DNA from: Spirochaetales bacterium
GTDB taxonomy: Bacteria > Spirochaetota > Spirochaetia > DSM-2461
Reading direction: 5' to 3'
Length of the DNA stretch: 64,000 nucleotides
Assembly: GCA_003247135.1 (NCBI GenBank)
Contig: QKAW01000040.1
Coordinates: forward strand, 62,001 to 126,000
Made by a program: the position numbers and the translations under genes. Shown in pieces: positions 16,077-24,785 of this stretch (positions are counted from its first letter, which is position 1; the number at the start of each line of letters is the position of its first letter). The notes beneath the pieces are model-generated. The model worked only from the letters and a program-made list of their open reading frames with translations, was not told the origin of the DNA and did no database searches.

Positions 16077-16111
16077 ATATATAATATATCATTTAACTAC
16101 AGGGGGGAATA

Positions 16112-16765
16112 ATGAATAAATTACAACTATTGTTTATACTAATAATTGTAAATCTCGGTTTATTTTCGGAACATCTTGATAAATTGAATATTGCTTTAAG
16201 CAAACTTGAGTATGATAAAGACCTTTTTAGTTATGAGCTTGAAACAGAACAGATTAATAAGAATAAAAAAGATATTTCCAAAGTAATTTTTAATCCTGAT
16301 TCTGATCCTCAATACAAATTAGTTTTGAAAAATGGAAGTATTCCAACAGAAAGTGAAATAAAAGAGTTTTATAAAAATAGTAATAATAGTGGCAGGAATT
16401 CCGAATTTGAAGATATTTTAGGTGAAAGATACAATTTTGTAACAATCGAAGATGGTCTTGAACTATATGAATTTATTACAAAAAGAGATGTAATTCCTAA
16501 AAAAAAATCAAGAATGAATGGAAAATTATGGTTGAACCCGGATAGTGAGACTATATCAAGAATATTGATTTATAATAGTGATAAAATTGATATCACCCTT
16601 GGAGTGGAGTTAAATGTATTTACACTGGAATTTACTTTTAACGAATATTCAAGAGAGATCTCTGTTATAGATAATATGAATATGCATTTTTCTGGAAAAG
16701 CAGTCTTTCTTGAATTTGATCAAGAGAGTAGAAGCAAAATCTATAATTATACTATGTTAGATTAA
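16112..16765 (+). CDS. Exported protein of unknown function (possibly LolA-like)
   Basis: A 217-residue protein with an N-terminal signal sequence (MNKLQLLFILIIVNLGLFSE) and a GGGGGG ribosome binding site. The mature part alternates short beta-like strands with charged loops, with GKLWLNPDSETISRILIY and a closing strand pair, loosely reminiscent of LolA/LolB-type half-barrels, but no diagnostic motif is present. It sits two bases before the helicase gene, so the two are probably co-transcribed although their functions look unrelated. Confidence 0.6.
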   Translation: MNKLQLLFILIIVNLGLFSEHLDKLNIALSKLEYDKDLFSYELETEQINKNKKDISKVIFNPDSDPQYKLVLKNGSIPTESEIKEFYKNSNNSGRNSEFEDILGERYNFVTIEDGLELYEFITKRDVIPKKKSRMNGKLWLNPDSETISRILIYNSDKIDITLGVELNVFTLEFTFNEYSREISVIDNMNMHFSGKAVFLEFDQESRSKIYNYTMLD

Positions 16766-16767
16766 TA

Positions 16768-19065
16768 ATGAAAAAATATAGAATTTCAGTTAAAGACCTT
16801 GTGTCATATTATTTCCAATCCGGAGATCTAGGTGGGGGAGGTATTTTAAATTCCTCAAGAGCCCAAACTGGAATAGCTGAGCATAAAAAAGTACAGGAGA
16901 GTAGAGGCGAAGAGTATTTAAAGGAGTACAGTTTAAAATTGACTGTTGAGCATTTAAATATTTTTCTGGAGGTGTATGGACGAGCAGATGGTATATATAG
17001 CAACTCAGATCCAATTGTTATTGAAGAGATAAAAACTACAACAACAGATGAAGTCTCTGAGTCCCATTTAGCCCAGGCAAAGTTATATGGTTATCTATAC
17101 ATAGTTGAAAAAAATCTATTAGACATAAAAATTGAAATTATAAAAATTAAACTTCTTTATATTAATATAGAAACCCAAAAAACAGTTGAGATCGACAATC
17201 TTTTTACAAAAGATGAATTGAAGCTTTATTTTGAAAGCATAGTTAATCCCTATCTTGAGTATCTTAATAATAATTACATTAGAGAGAAAAAGAGAGATGA
17301 ATCACTAATTGAACTAAAATTTCCATTTTCAGAATTTAGAAGAGGGCAGAGGGAATTTTCTATAAATGTCTATAGAGCAATAAGAGATTCAAAGATTCTA
17401 TTCGCCAGGGCACCTACAGGAACAGGTAAATCTATAGCCACAATTTTTCCAGGATTAAAAGCAATGGGTGAGGAGTTGTGCAGCAAAATATTCTATTTAA
17501 CAGCAAAAACCGTTGGAAGGCATAATATTAGGGAGACAATAACTCTTTTAAGAGATCATGGTGCCAGGATTCGTTCTGTTATAATTACAGCAAAAGAGAA
17601 AATCTGCATAAATGATGAATTTAATTGTAACCCGGATAAGTGTAAATATGCTAAAGGATATTACGACAAAGTTGGTAAAGCACTACTGGAGCTAACCACA
17701 ATTGAGGATTTTTATGAAGATAACATAAAAAAAGCTGGATTTTTGTATAATATTTGCCCTTTTGAACTATCTCTGGATTTAACTAATCAGGCAGATATTA
17801 TTGTTTGTGACTACAACTATATTTTTGACCTCAGAGTGTACTTAAAAAGATATTTTGATGGAGGAAAAAGTGATTTTGTTTTACTTATTGATGAGGCACA
17901 TAATTTACCCGACAGACTAAGAAGCTCATATTCCTGTAAAATTTCCAGAGAAGAAGTAAGTCCTGTAATGGAACTTTTAAAAGAAGTTTCAAGTTCAGCT
18001 TATAAATCTTTGAAAAAATTAAACAAGTACCTATTGGAAATGATCAAAGAGATTGATTCAGAGTCTCTGGTTTACGAAAAAGTTCCGGAGGAGCTAATTA
18101 AGTTAGTTAAAGAGTTTATTGCATTATCTGAAACAGTCCTTTTATCGATTGAATTTAAAGGTAAAAACCTTTTTTTAGAATTATATTATAATTTTTTATT
18201 TTTTATCAAACTATTAGATTATTATAATGAGAGTAATAATTTTCTTCAGTTAAATACTGGGGGCTTAGGTATAGAAGTAGAAATTGTTTGTAATGATCCC
18301 TCACAAATATTTACTAAAATGCTTTTAAAAACAAATAGTCAAGTATTCTTTTCCGGCTCTTTACATCCATTAGATTATTATAAAAAAACATTAATAAAGG
18401 ACTGTAGTGTAGATTCTGTAAATATAAACTCCCCATTTAATTCCGATAGACTTAAAATAATTGCTAAAACAGATATTTTTACAACATATAAAGAGAGAGA
18501 TAAATACTATCAAAAAATTGCAGAATTAATAAAAGATGTTACCTCATTAAAAAAGGGGAACTACATTGCTTTTTTTCCTTCATACAGTTTTATGGAAGAA
18601 GTTTCTAAATATATGAATCAGGAATTACATATCCAGAAACCTTTTATGAGTGAATCAGAGAGGTCAGATTATATAAATGAGTTCAGTATAAGAAAAAAAT
18701 TACTGTCATTTGCTATCTTAGGAGGTCTTTTTGGGGAAGGAATAGATCTTGAAGGGGATAAATTAATAGGAGTTATTATTGTTGGGGTAGGTTTACCACA
18801 AATTTCAGTAAAAAACAGTTTAATTCAAAAGATATTTGATTATAATTATGCTTATGTCTATCCCGGATTTAATAAGGTGTTACAAGCTGTTGGTAGGGTT
18901 ATTAGAAATGAAAAAGATAGAGGAATTGCTTTATTAATTGATCATAGATTTAAACAAAAAGTGTATAAGGATTTATTTCCAAGAGAGTGGAGTAATATGA
19001 AATATATAAATAATAGTGCAGATATTAAAAATGAGATAGATAATTTCTGGAGTAATGATGATTGA
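16768..19065 (+). CDS. PD-(D/E)XK nuclease fused to an XPD/DinG-type iron-sulfur helicase
   Basis: A 765-residue fusion. Residues 1-165 resemble a Cas4/RecB-like nuclease: D74 in GRADGIY, then E87-x-K89 in IVIEEIKT, and a downstream helix with QAKLYGYLY. Residues 185-760 form a superfamily 2 DNA helicase: Walker A APTGTGKS (215-222), a four-cysteine Fe-S insert (C280, C287, C292, C330), DEAH at 375-378, and C-terminal motifs SGSLHPL and QAVGRVIRNEKDRG. Enzymes with this layout are thought to process DNA ends or branched DNA; the role here is inferred. It overlaps the following MBL-GGDEF gene by 11 bases, so translation is coupled. Confidence 0.85.
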   Translation: MKKYRISVKDLVSYYFQSGDLGGGGILNSSRAQTGIAEHKKVQESRGEEYLKEYSLKLTVEHLNIFLEVYGRADGIYSNSDPIVIEEIKTTTTDEVSESHLAQAKLYGYLYIVEKNLLDIKIEIIKIKLLYINIETQKTVEIDNLFTKDELKLYFESIVNPYLEYLNNNYIREKKRDESLIELKFPFSEFRRGQREFSINVYRAIRDSKILFARAPTGTGKSIATIFPGLKAMGEELCSKIFYLTAKTVGRHNIRETITLLRDHGARIRSVIITAKEKICINDEFNCNPDKCKYAKGYYDKVGKALLELTTIEDFYEDNIKKAGFLYNICPFELSLDLTNQADIIVCDYNYIFDLRVYLKRYFDGGKSDFVLLIDEAHNLPDRLRSSYSCKISREEVSPVMELLKEVSSSAYKSLKKLNKYLLEMIKEIDSESLVYEKVPEELIKLVKEFIALSETVLLSIEFKGKNLFLELYYNFLFFIKLLDYYNESNNFLQLNTGGLGIEVEIVCNDPSQIFTKMLLKTNSQVFFSGSLHPLDYYKKTLIKDCSVDSVNINSPFNSDRLKIIAKTDIFTTYKERDKYYQKIAELIKDVTSLKKGNYIAFFPSYSFMEEVSKYMNQELHIQKPFMSESERSDYINEFSIRKKLLSFAILGGLFGEGIDLEGDKLIGVIIVGVGLPQISVKNSLIQKIFDYNYAYVYPGFNKVLQAVGRVIRNEKDRGIALLIDHRFKQKVYKDLFPREWSNMKYINNSADIKNEIDNFWSNDD

Positions 19066-20797
19066 TTATAATAAAGCGGTTGAGATAGCCGACCGAGTGT
19101 GGTGGGTTGGAAGCTATCTTAAAGATGATATCTTTCAGTGTCATGTCTACTTAATTGAGAATGGAGATCAATCTATATTGATAGATCCTGGTTCTGTCCT
19201 CACATTTAAAGAGACTTTGAAAAAGATAAAATCAGTTACAACGTTGGAAAATATTAAATATATCGTCTGCCATCATCAGGATCCGGATATAACCGGAGCA
19301 CTGCCTTTGTTTGAAAAACTGATAAAAAGAGATGATGTTGTAATATATACCCATGCAAGAGCAATAAATTTATTAAAACATCTTGGATTAAAAACCCCAT
19401 TTAAGTGTGTAGAGGCAAATGGATGGGTACTTGTTGCAGGCTCTAGAAAAGTTGAATTTATTTTCACTCCATATATGCATTTTCCTGGAGCTTTTTGCAC
19501 ATATGATAGGGATAATCAGATTCTTTTTTCAAGTGATATTTTTGGTGGTTTTAGTAAAAACTGGTCTCTTTTTGCTAGGGATGAATCATATTTTGAGGAT
19601 ATGAGACTCTTTCATGAGCACTATATGCCGTCGAGAGATATTGTAGTTCATGCTTTGAATAGAGTAGAAACCTATCCTATAAAATTAATTGCGCCACAAC
19701 ACGGTTCAATAATTCCAGAAAATCTGATTAAAGGTACATTTAATTATATTAAGAATCTTGAATGCGGATTATATTTAATGACGCATACTTCAACAGATAT
19801 TAAAAAATTATCAAATCTCCATAAACTTTTAAAAGATTTTTTAGAGGTTCTTACAAGCTACACAGAATTTAAGGATATTATTTCTATGTGTCTTGTAAAA
19901 CTTAATGAAGCATTTAAATCTTCAATGATGAAATTTTATATTGATGATAATGGTCTAAAGCTTTTTTATACAACAGATAGTAGTCATAGAGATAGTCTGC
20001 AACCTCTACTCAACACTCTGTTTGATCAATTAAAGAGTGGAAAAGTTACTAATTGGATTAAGCATGATTCAAGCTATCTCTATATAGGAGATAATTTGGA
20101 GCTTACCAAATATGTAGTTCTTCCTCTTTATGATAATGAAAAATGTCAAAATATAGGGTTAGCACTGTTTTACATTCCATTTTTGAATGAAATAGATAAT
20201 GAAACAAAATCCACTCTAATCGAAATCTCAAAACCACTAAGTGTTGCAATAGAGAGAGAGATTCTGTTTAGAAGTCTGGACAATGAACGGGAGAAATTTT
20301 ACATCCAATCCACCAAGGATCCATTGACAGGTCTATTTACCAGGTATTATATGCGGCAAACCGTCGTAAAACTTCTATCAATACATAATAGGAATGAGAG
20401 TGCCTCATTTGCAATTATGATGCTGGATATCGATTTTTTTAAAAAAATAAATGACAACTTTGGGCATAGTGTAGGGGATCTTGTTCTAAAAAAAGTAGGA
20501 AAGGTAATAATTGAGGAGTGCCGTATTGGGGATATACCAGTCAGGTTTGGTGGTGAAGAATTTTTAATTTTTGCCGAGAGCAGTTCCTTAAAACAGGCTT
20601 GCGCTGCAGCACAAAGGATTAGAGCTAGAATTGAAGAGAGTGATTTTTCAAAATTGATAGGTGATAACAATGTTACAGTCAGTATAGGTGTTGTCTTTCA
20701 TAAACAGGAAGAGAGTCTGGATCATGTTATTGAGCGAGCTGACTCTGTTTTATATAAAGCAAAAAAACAGGGTAGAAACAGAGTCTTATGTGATTAA
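19055..20797 (+). CDS. Flavodiiron-like MBL domain fused to a GGDEF diguanylate cyclase
   Basis: A 580-residue probable signalling enzyme. Residues 1-240 are a metallo-beta-lactamase fold of the flavodiiron/ODP kind: H73-H-Q-D76-P-D78, then MHFPGA, LFSSDIFGG and APQHGS supply further His/Asp ligands, without a flavodoxin domain. A GAF-like middle (about 250-405) is followed by a GGDEF domain with G499-G-E-E-F503 and an intact inhibitory-site R490-I-G-D493. The cyclase should be active and product-inhibited. The MBL part probably senses oxygen or iron, by analogy with the diiron ODP of Treponema. It overlaps the helicase gene upstream and shares its stop-codon bases with the convergent symporter gene. 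Confidence 0.85.
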   Translation: MMIDYNKAVEIADRVWWVGSYLKDDIFQCHVYLIENGDQSILIDPGSVLTFKETLKKIKSVTTLENIKYIVCHHQDPDITGALPLFEKLIKRDDVVIYTHARAINLLKHLGLKTPFKCVEANGWVLVAGSRKVEFIFTPYMHFPGAFCTYDRDNQILFSSDIFGGFSKNWSLFARDESYFEDMRLFHEHYMPSRDIVVHALNRVETYPIKLIAPQHGSIIPENLIKGTFNYIKNLECGLYLMTHTSTDIKKLSNLHKLLKDFLEVLTSYTEFKDIISMCLVKLNEAFKSSMMKFYIDDNGLKLFYTTDSSHRDSLQPLLNTLFDQLKSGKVTNWIKHDSSYLYIGDNLELTKYVVLPLYDNEKCQNIGLALFYIPFLNEIDNETKSTLIEISKPLSVAIEREILFRSLDNEREKFYIQSTKDPLTGLFTRYYMRQTVVKLLSIHNRNESASFAIMMLDIDFFKKINDNFGHSVGDLVLKKVGKVIIEECRIGDIPVRFGGEEFLIFAESSSLKQACAAAQRIRARIEESDFSKLIGDNNVTVSIGVVFHKQEESLDHVIERADSVLYKAKKQGRNRVLCD

Positions 20798-22128
20798 ATA
20801 CGTTCCAATGCTTCTTTGTAATATACTCTATTTATTGGATAAAACCTAAGTACAATTACACCTGCAATTATTAAAATTACAGGGATAGGTCCACATAAGA
20901 AGGATATTCCTTTTAACGCACTATCTGTTTGTGCAATAATTGATGAATTACTTATAGGGGGAATAAATCCGGTTTTATCAAGGGTAATACCTATTAATAG
21001 ACCTGCAAAAGCTTGACCACATTTCATAAGAAAGTTCCATATTGCATAATATATACCCTCTCTTCTTATTCCTGACCTTTTGGAATCCAATTCAATAACG
21101 TCGGGAATTATTGAGTGTGGCATAATATAGTGGGTTGAAAATCCAATTCCTGAAATGGAAATCAGAATAGTGGTAAAAACTGGTCCAAAAATGGGTGATA
21201 AAAAGTAGCTAACTAGAAGAGATAGTGCAAAAAAGCTCATCCCAATACTATAGCAAACACTTTTACTTACTCTCTTTGAAATCTTAAACCAAAAAAAGAA
21301 GGTAAAAAGAGAAACAAAAATTAGTCCAAATAGAGTAAACTCAAAATAGGTAGCAGCTTTGTGAATATATTTAAAATAATATAAAAAAGAACCTTGAATT
21401 ACTGTAACAGCTGTTACGAAAAGCATCCATGGAATAAGGGCAAATAAAAATTCTCTGTTTGTAAATGCATCATAGTATGACTCGATTACACCTTTTTGTT
21501 TTTTATATGCATCACAGTTCTTCTCTTTTACAGAAAATACCGTTATCCATGAACTAATAAGCATAATTAAACCCATAAAAAATGCCATTATAGTCCAACC
21601 GTGATTATTAAAACCAAAAAATTCAGCTAGTGGCCTTGCCAGAACTGCTAGTATAGTACCAAAAATTGCAAAACTCATTCTAATCATTGTCAGTTTTGTC
21701 TTCTCATTGTAATCACTGGTAAGTTCTGGTTGCAGAGACGAATATGGAATATTCACTAGAGTGTAAGATAGACATAAAAGACAGAAAAGCAGTGTTGCAA
21801 CAATAAATGTTATAAAAGAATTTTCAAACCTGGGTATAGAAAATGTTAGAATCATTGTAACAAATAAGAGCAGTGCTCCCCAAAATATAAATGGTCTTCT
21901 TCTTCCATGGCGACTTTTTGATCTGTCTGAAAAGGAGCTTACAATTGGATCAGTAACTGCATCACAAATTTTTCCAATCATCATTGCAGCTCCAGCCATA
22001 GTTCCTGATAGTCCAAGTTGTTCTGTTAGAAAGAATATAAAAATAAATCCGATTAAGGAGAAAAATAAATTTCCTCCTAAATCCCCTACTGAGAATCCAT
22101 ATAAAGTTTTCCGATCTAGTTCTGACAT
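20794..22128 (-). CDS. MFS sugar:cation symporter of the GPH (MelB-like) family
   Basis: A 444-residue membrane protein with about 12 hydrophobic segments. GKICDAVTDPIVSSFSDRSKSRHGRRRPFIFWG is typical of glycoside-pentoside-hexuronide:cation symporters, with the conserved aspartates in helix II and the RxGRRRP loop. Substrate unknown; no glycosidase or sugar regulator is adjacent. AGGAAT precedes the ATG. It converges on the MBL-GGDEF gene with overlapping stop codons and no terminator hairpin between them. Confidence 0.82.
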   Translation of the reverse strand: MSELDRKTLYGFSVGDLGGNLFFSLIGFIFIFFLTEQLGLSGTMAGAAMMIGKICDAVTDPIVSSFSDRSKSRHGRRRPFIFWGALLLFVTMILTFSIPRFENSFITFIVATLLFCLLCLSYTLVNIPYSSLQPELTSDYNEKTKLTMIRMSFAIFGTILAVLARPLAEFFGFNNHGWTIMAFFMGLIMLISSWITVFSVKEKNCDAYKKQKGVIESYYDAFTNREFLFALIPWMLFVTAVTVIQGSFLYYFKYIHKAATYFEFTLFGLIFVSLFTFFFWFKISKRVSKSVCYSIGMSFFALSLLVSYFLSPIFGPVFTTILISISGIGFSTHYIMPHSIIPDVIELDSKRSGIRREGIYYAIWNFLMKCGQAFAGLLIGITLDKTGFIPPISNSSIIAQTDSALKGISFLCGPIPVILIIAGVIVLRFYPINRVYYKEALERI

Positions 22129-22170
22129 TATTATTCCTAAAAAAATTGATAATTTATTGTTTAGCAGATT

Positions 22171-22761
22171 CTAAATATTTTCAATAAAATTCGACTTTAT
22201 TTTGTCAAATAGTTCCGGGAAATTATCTGAAGTTGGGAAGTAATAGAGTTTGTTACAGTAATCTATTAAATTCTTATCCCTTATTAATTGAAGAAGATTA
22301 AAAAAGTCCCCTTCATACTCTATTTCCAGATGTAATGAATCTGGTAAAATGTTGGAAGTTTTACCTTCCAATAATTCTCCGGGACAATTCTCTGTAGGTT
22401 TAGTATAAAAATAATTTACATCTTTTGTTTTAGTATCAAACTCTTTACTATAGGGTGCCAATATACATACAAGAGGCTTTTTGTAAGGGTGAAGGGAACA
22501 ATAACCCTTTAGAACCATCTCTTCATTCAAGTCATTTATTAAAAATGGACAAAATTTATATGGAACAGTCTTAAACTTTATCTGAGGTATATATACACCA
22601 TTCTGCCCTATAGATAGTTTAACAAATCCCTTATCAAAAAGTTCCTTTGTATTTTTAAGAGATAAATGTCTTGCCATTTTAAAAAGATCGTAAATATTTA
22701 AATTAATTATCATTTCGCCGGAACAACAATCACCACAACATCTGCAATTAAAAAAATCCAT
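22171..22761 (-). CDS. YkgJ-family cysteine-cluster protein
   Basis: A 196-residue protein whose N-terminus is CRCCGDCCSG, followed by FCPFL, GYCSLHPYKKPLVC and a late cysteine (ENCPGE). This C-x2-C-x2-C-C...C arrangement is that of the YkgJ/Fli(B)-like zinc- or iron-chelating family, whose function is largely unknown although some members are associated with lysine methylation of flagellin. No Shine-Dalgarno is seen; the promoter spacing predicts a leaderless mRNA. Divergent from ispG. Confidence 0.75.
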   Translation of the reverse strand: MDFFNCRCCGDCCSGEMIINLNIYDLFKMARHLSLKNTKELFDKGFVKLSIGQNGVYIPQIKFKTVPYKFCPFLINDLNEEMVLKGYCSLHPYKKPLVCILAPYSKEFDTKTKDVNYFYTKPTENCPGELLEGKTSNILPDSLHLEIEYEGDFFNLLQLIRDKNLIDYCNKLYYFPTSDNFPELFDKIKSNFIENI

Positions 22762-22767
22762 TGATGG

Positions 22768-22796
22768 ATAATAATATATCGAAACACTATATGCAA
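22768..22796 (-). promoter_or_regulatory. Promoter of the ykgJ-like gene (leaderless spacing)
   Basis: On the minus strand: TTGCAT (-35), 17-bp spacer, TATTAT (-10), CCATCA, then ATG. The -35 is a weak match but the geometry is the same as for ansA and coaD. Confidence 0.45.
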
Positions 22797-22850
22797 TAAA
22801 CTAATATAAATGTAGTTGCCGATAAATAAAAAAAGATTTAAAGTTTGATT

Positions 22851-23897
22851 ATGAGAACAAAAGTTATAAATGTTGGAAATATCCAGATAGGTGGTGGTAA
22901 TCCTATTTCCATTCAGACAATGTGGGATGAACCTGTAAAAACAGTTGATAAGGATTTAATCAACAGGCTCAATGATATACAGTCAGTTGGTTGCGATATT
23001 ATACGCTTTGCTGTTCCTACAATAAATGATGTTCCAGTAATTGGTGAAATAGCTAAAAAAATTACTATGCCTGTAGTAGCAGATATTCATTTCGATTATA
23101 AAATAGCTTTAGAATGCATGAATTATCCTATAGCAAAAATTCGTATAAATCCCGGAAATATAGGAGCAAGATGGAAAGTTGAAGAGGTCTTAAAAAAGGC
23201 AACTGATAAGAATATTCCTATAAGAGTTGGTATTAATGGGGGGTCCCTGCCTTCTGATTTGCGAAGTTATTCAAATTTATCCCAAGCTCTTGTTACTGCT
23301 GCAGAGAGGGAGATGGAATTTTTTGATTCAGTTAATTTTAATAATTTTCTGGTTTCGTTAAAAGCATCAAATATTGAGGATGGATATCTGGCAAATAAGG
23401 TATTCTCACAAAAATATAATACACCTCTTCATTTGGGAATTACAGAAGCTGGTTCATTAATTCCTTCAGTTGTTAAATCTTCACTATTTTTATACCGTCT
23501 TTTGAGTGAAGGAATTGGAGATACTATTAGAATTTCAATTTCCGATAATCCTTTAAAAGAGATTTATGCAGCTAATGAGATTTTATCTGCACTAAAACTT
23601 AATAAACGAGAGAGAGTTAATCTTATATCTTGTCCAAAATGTGGAAGATCAACATTTGATACCCATGAGTTTACCACTCTTGTCCAAAAAAAATTGGCAA
23701 CTGTAAATAAAAATATATCTGTAGCTGTCATGGGTTGTACTGTAAATGGCCCCCAGGAAGCTAAGCATGCAGATTTAGGAATAACAGGATCAGGAAATAC
23801 AATACTGATTTTTAAATCCGGGGAGATTATTAAAAGAGTAACAAAGGAAGAAGCTTTAGATGTATTTATTCAGGAGATAGATAATTTTGAAAAATAA
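22851..23897 (+). CDS. ispG: (E)-4-hydroxy-3-methylbut-2-enyl-diphosphate synthase IspG (GcpE)
   Basis: Penultimate step of the MEP isoprenoid pathway, reducing cyclic ME-cPP with a [4Fe-4S] enzyme. Its 348 residues match the short bacterial form. IQTMWDEPVKTVD at the N-terminus, VADIHFDYKIAL, KIRINPGNIG and the cluster cysteines in ISCPKCGRSTFD and VAVMGCTVNGPQEA are all present. The usual motif residue threonine/serine in 'MTNT' is replaced by W in TMWDEP. ATG at 22851 is preferred over a TTG two codons earlier. Ribosome binding is weak. The following TPR gene overlaps by 11 bases. Confidence 0.92.
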   Translation: MRTKVINVGNIQIGGGNPISIQTMWDEPVKTVDKDLINRLNDIQSVGCDIIRFAVPTINDVPVIGEIAKKITMPVVADIHFDYKIALECMNYPIAKIRINPGNIGARWKVEEVLKKATDKNIPIRVGINGGSLPSDLRSYSNLSQALVTAAEREMEFFDSVNFNNFLVSLKASNIEDGYLANKVFSQKYNTPLHLGITEAGSLIPSVVKSSLFLYRLLSEGIGDTIRISISDNPLKEIYAANEILSALKLNKRERVNLISCPKCGRSTFDTHEFTTLVQKKLATVNKNISVAVMGCTVNGPQEAKHADLGITGSGNTILIFKSGEIIKRVTKEEALDVFIQEIDNFEK

Positions 23898-24771
23898 TCT
23901 CATAGTTTTTTATTTAATATTTGTTTTACTGTCAATATCTTCTCTGGAGGATAAACCATTATGGGTTGAATTTCAGGAAGCTAAGGATCTATATGAAAGG
24001 GGTGATTTTCAGGAGGCTCTAGGATTTTATCTGGATGTAACCAAAAGCAATACCCCTTATCCTGAAGCTGAGTATATGATTGGTCTACTCTATCTTGAAG
24101 AGGGTGAGTTGGCCCTTGCAAAAGAGCAGGTTAAAAAAGCAATATCTCTTTCTCATTATTTGCAGTTTCCGGAAGAACTTCTGGAGTATAGGTATAAACT
24201 TGCCCAAATATATCTTCTTCAGGAGGATTATGACAATTATATACTTACTCTGAATGAGATAATTGGTCGAGAAGAGATAGATCTTGCTGAGGTTAGGGAT
24301 CAGAAGGCATACTTTGATACACTTATAGATTCTGGATTAAACAGAGTTCTACATCTATACAGAAAAAAAGCAGATAATGTTTTGGATGCACGAGTAAAAC
24401 TTGGCTATTATTATAACAGTATTGGAAAATATAAAGAGTCTGTAAACTATCTCCTGTCTCCACTTATAGCCTTTATTTCTGAAGTGATAGATGATAATAT
24501 TCTGATTGATAGAGAGTATATTTTTACTTCGGTTGAAATTTTCTTAAAAGAAATTTCTAATAATAAACGAGCTTTAAACTATTTTAATGAGCATGAAGTT
24601 TTTAAGGTTTTCTATTATACTGGAGAATCACTTTATGGTATGGATCAAACTGAAAGAGCTTTTGAAATTTGGAATTTTTTAGCTGAAAGTAGTATTGATT
24701 CCATGTGGATTAATAAAGCAAGGCAACAATTGGATAATCCCGTAGTCGAGGATTGGAAAATTATCTACTAA
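23887..24771 (+). CDS. Exported TPR-repeat protein
   Basis: 294 residues with a short signal sequence ([20 protein letters not shown]) and TPR-like helix pairs, clearest at about 25-100 ([45 protein letters not shown]) and again near 160-190. Start is TTG inside the end of ispG. It probably acts as a periplasmic scaffold; no enzyme motif is visible. uvrA follows with its ribosome binding site just past this stop codon. Confidence 0.7.
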   Translation: MKNNLIVFYLIFVLLSISSLEDKPLWVEFQEAKDLYERGDFQEALGFYLDVTKSNTPYPEAEYMIGLLYLEEGELALAKEQVKKAISLSHYLQFPEELLEYRYKLAQIYLLQEDYDNYILTLNEIIGREEIDLAEVRDQKAYFDTLIDSGLNRVLHLYRKKADNVLDARVKLGYYYNSIGKYKESVNYLLSPLIAFISEVIDDNILIDREYIFTSVEIFLKEISNNKRALNYFNEHEVFKVFYYTGESLYGMDQTERAFEIWNFLAESSIDSMWINKARQQLDNPVVEDWKIIY

Positions 24772-24785
24772 TAAAGGTACTTATA

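Noticed and set aside
22806-22819. Possible sixth copy of the nitrogen activator palindrome upstream of ispG
   Set aside because: Only the right half ATGTAG matches; the left half has two mismatches in TACA, and there is no -24/-12 element nearby.
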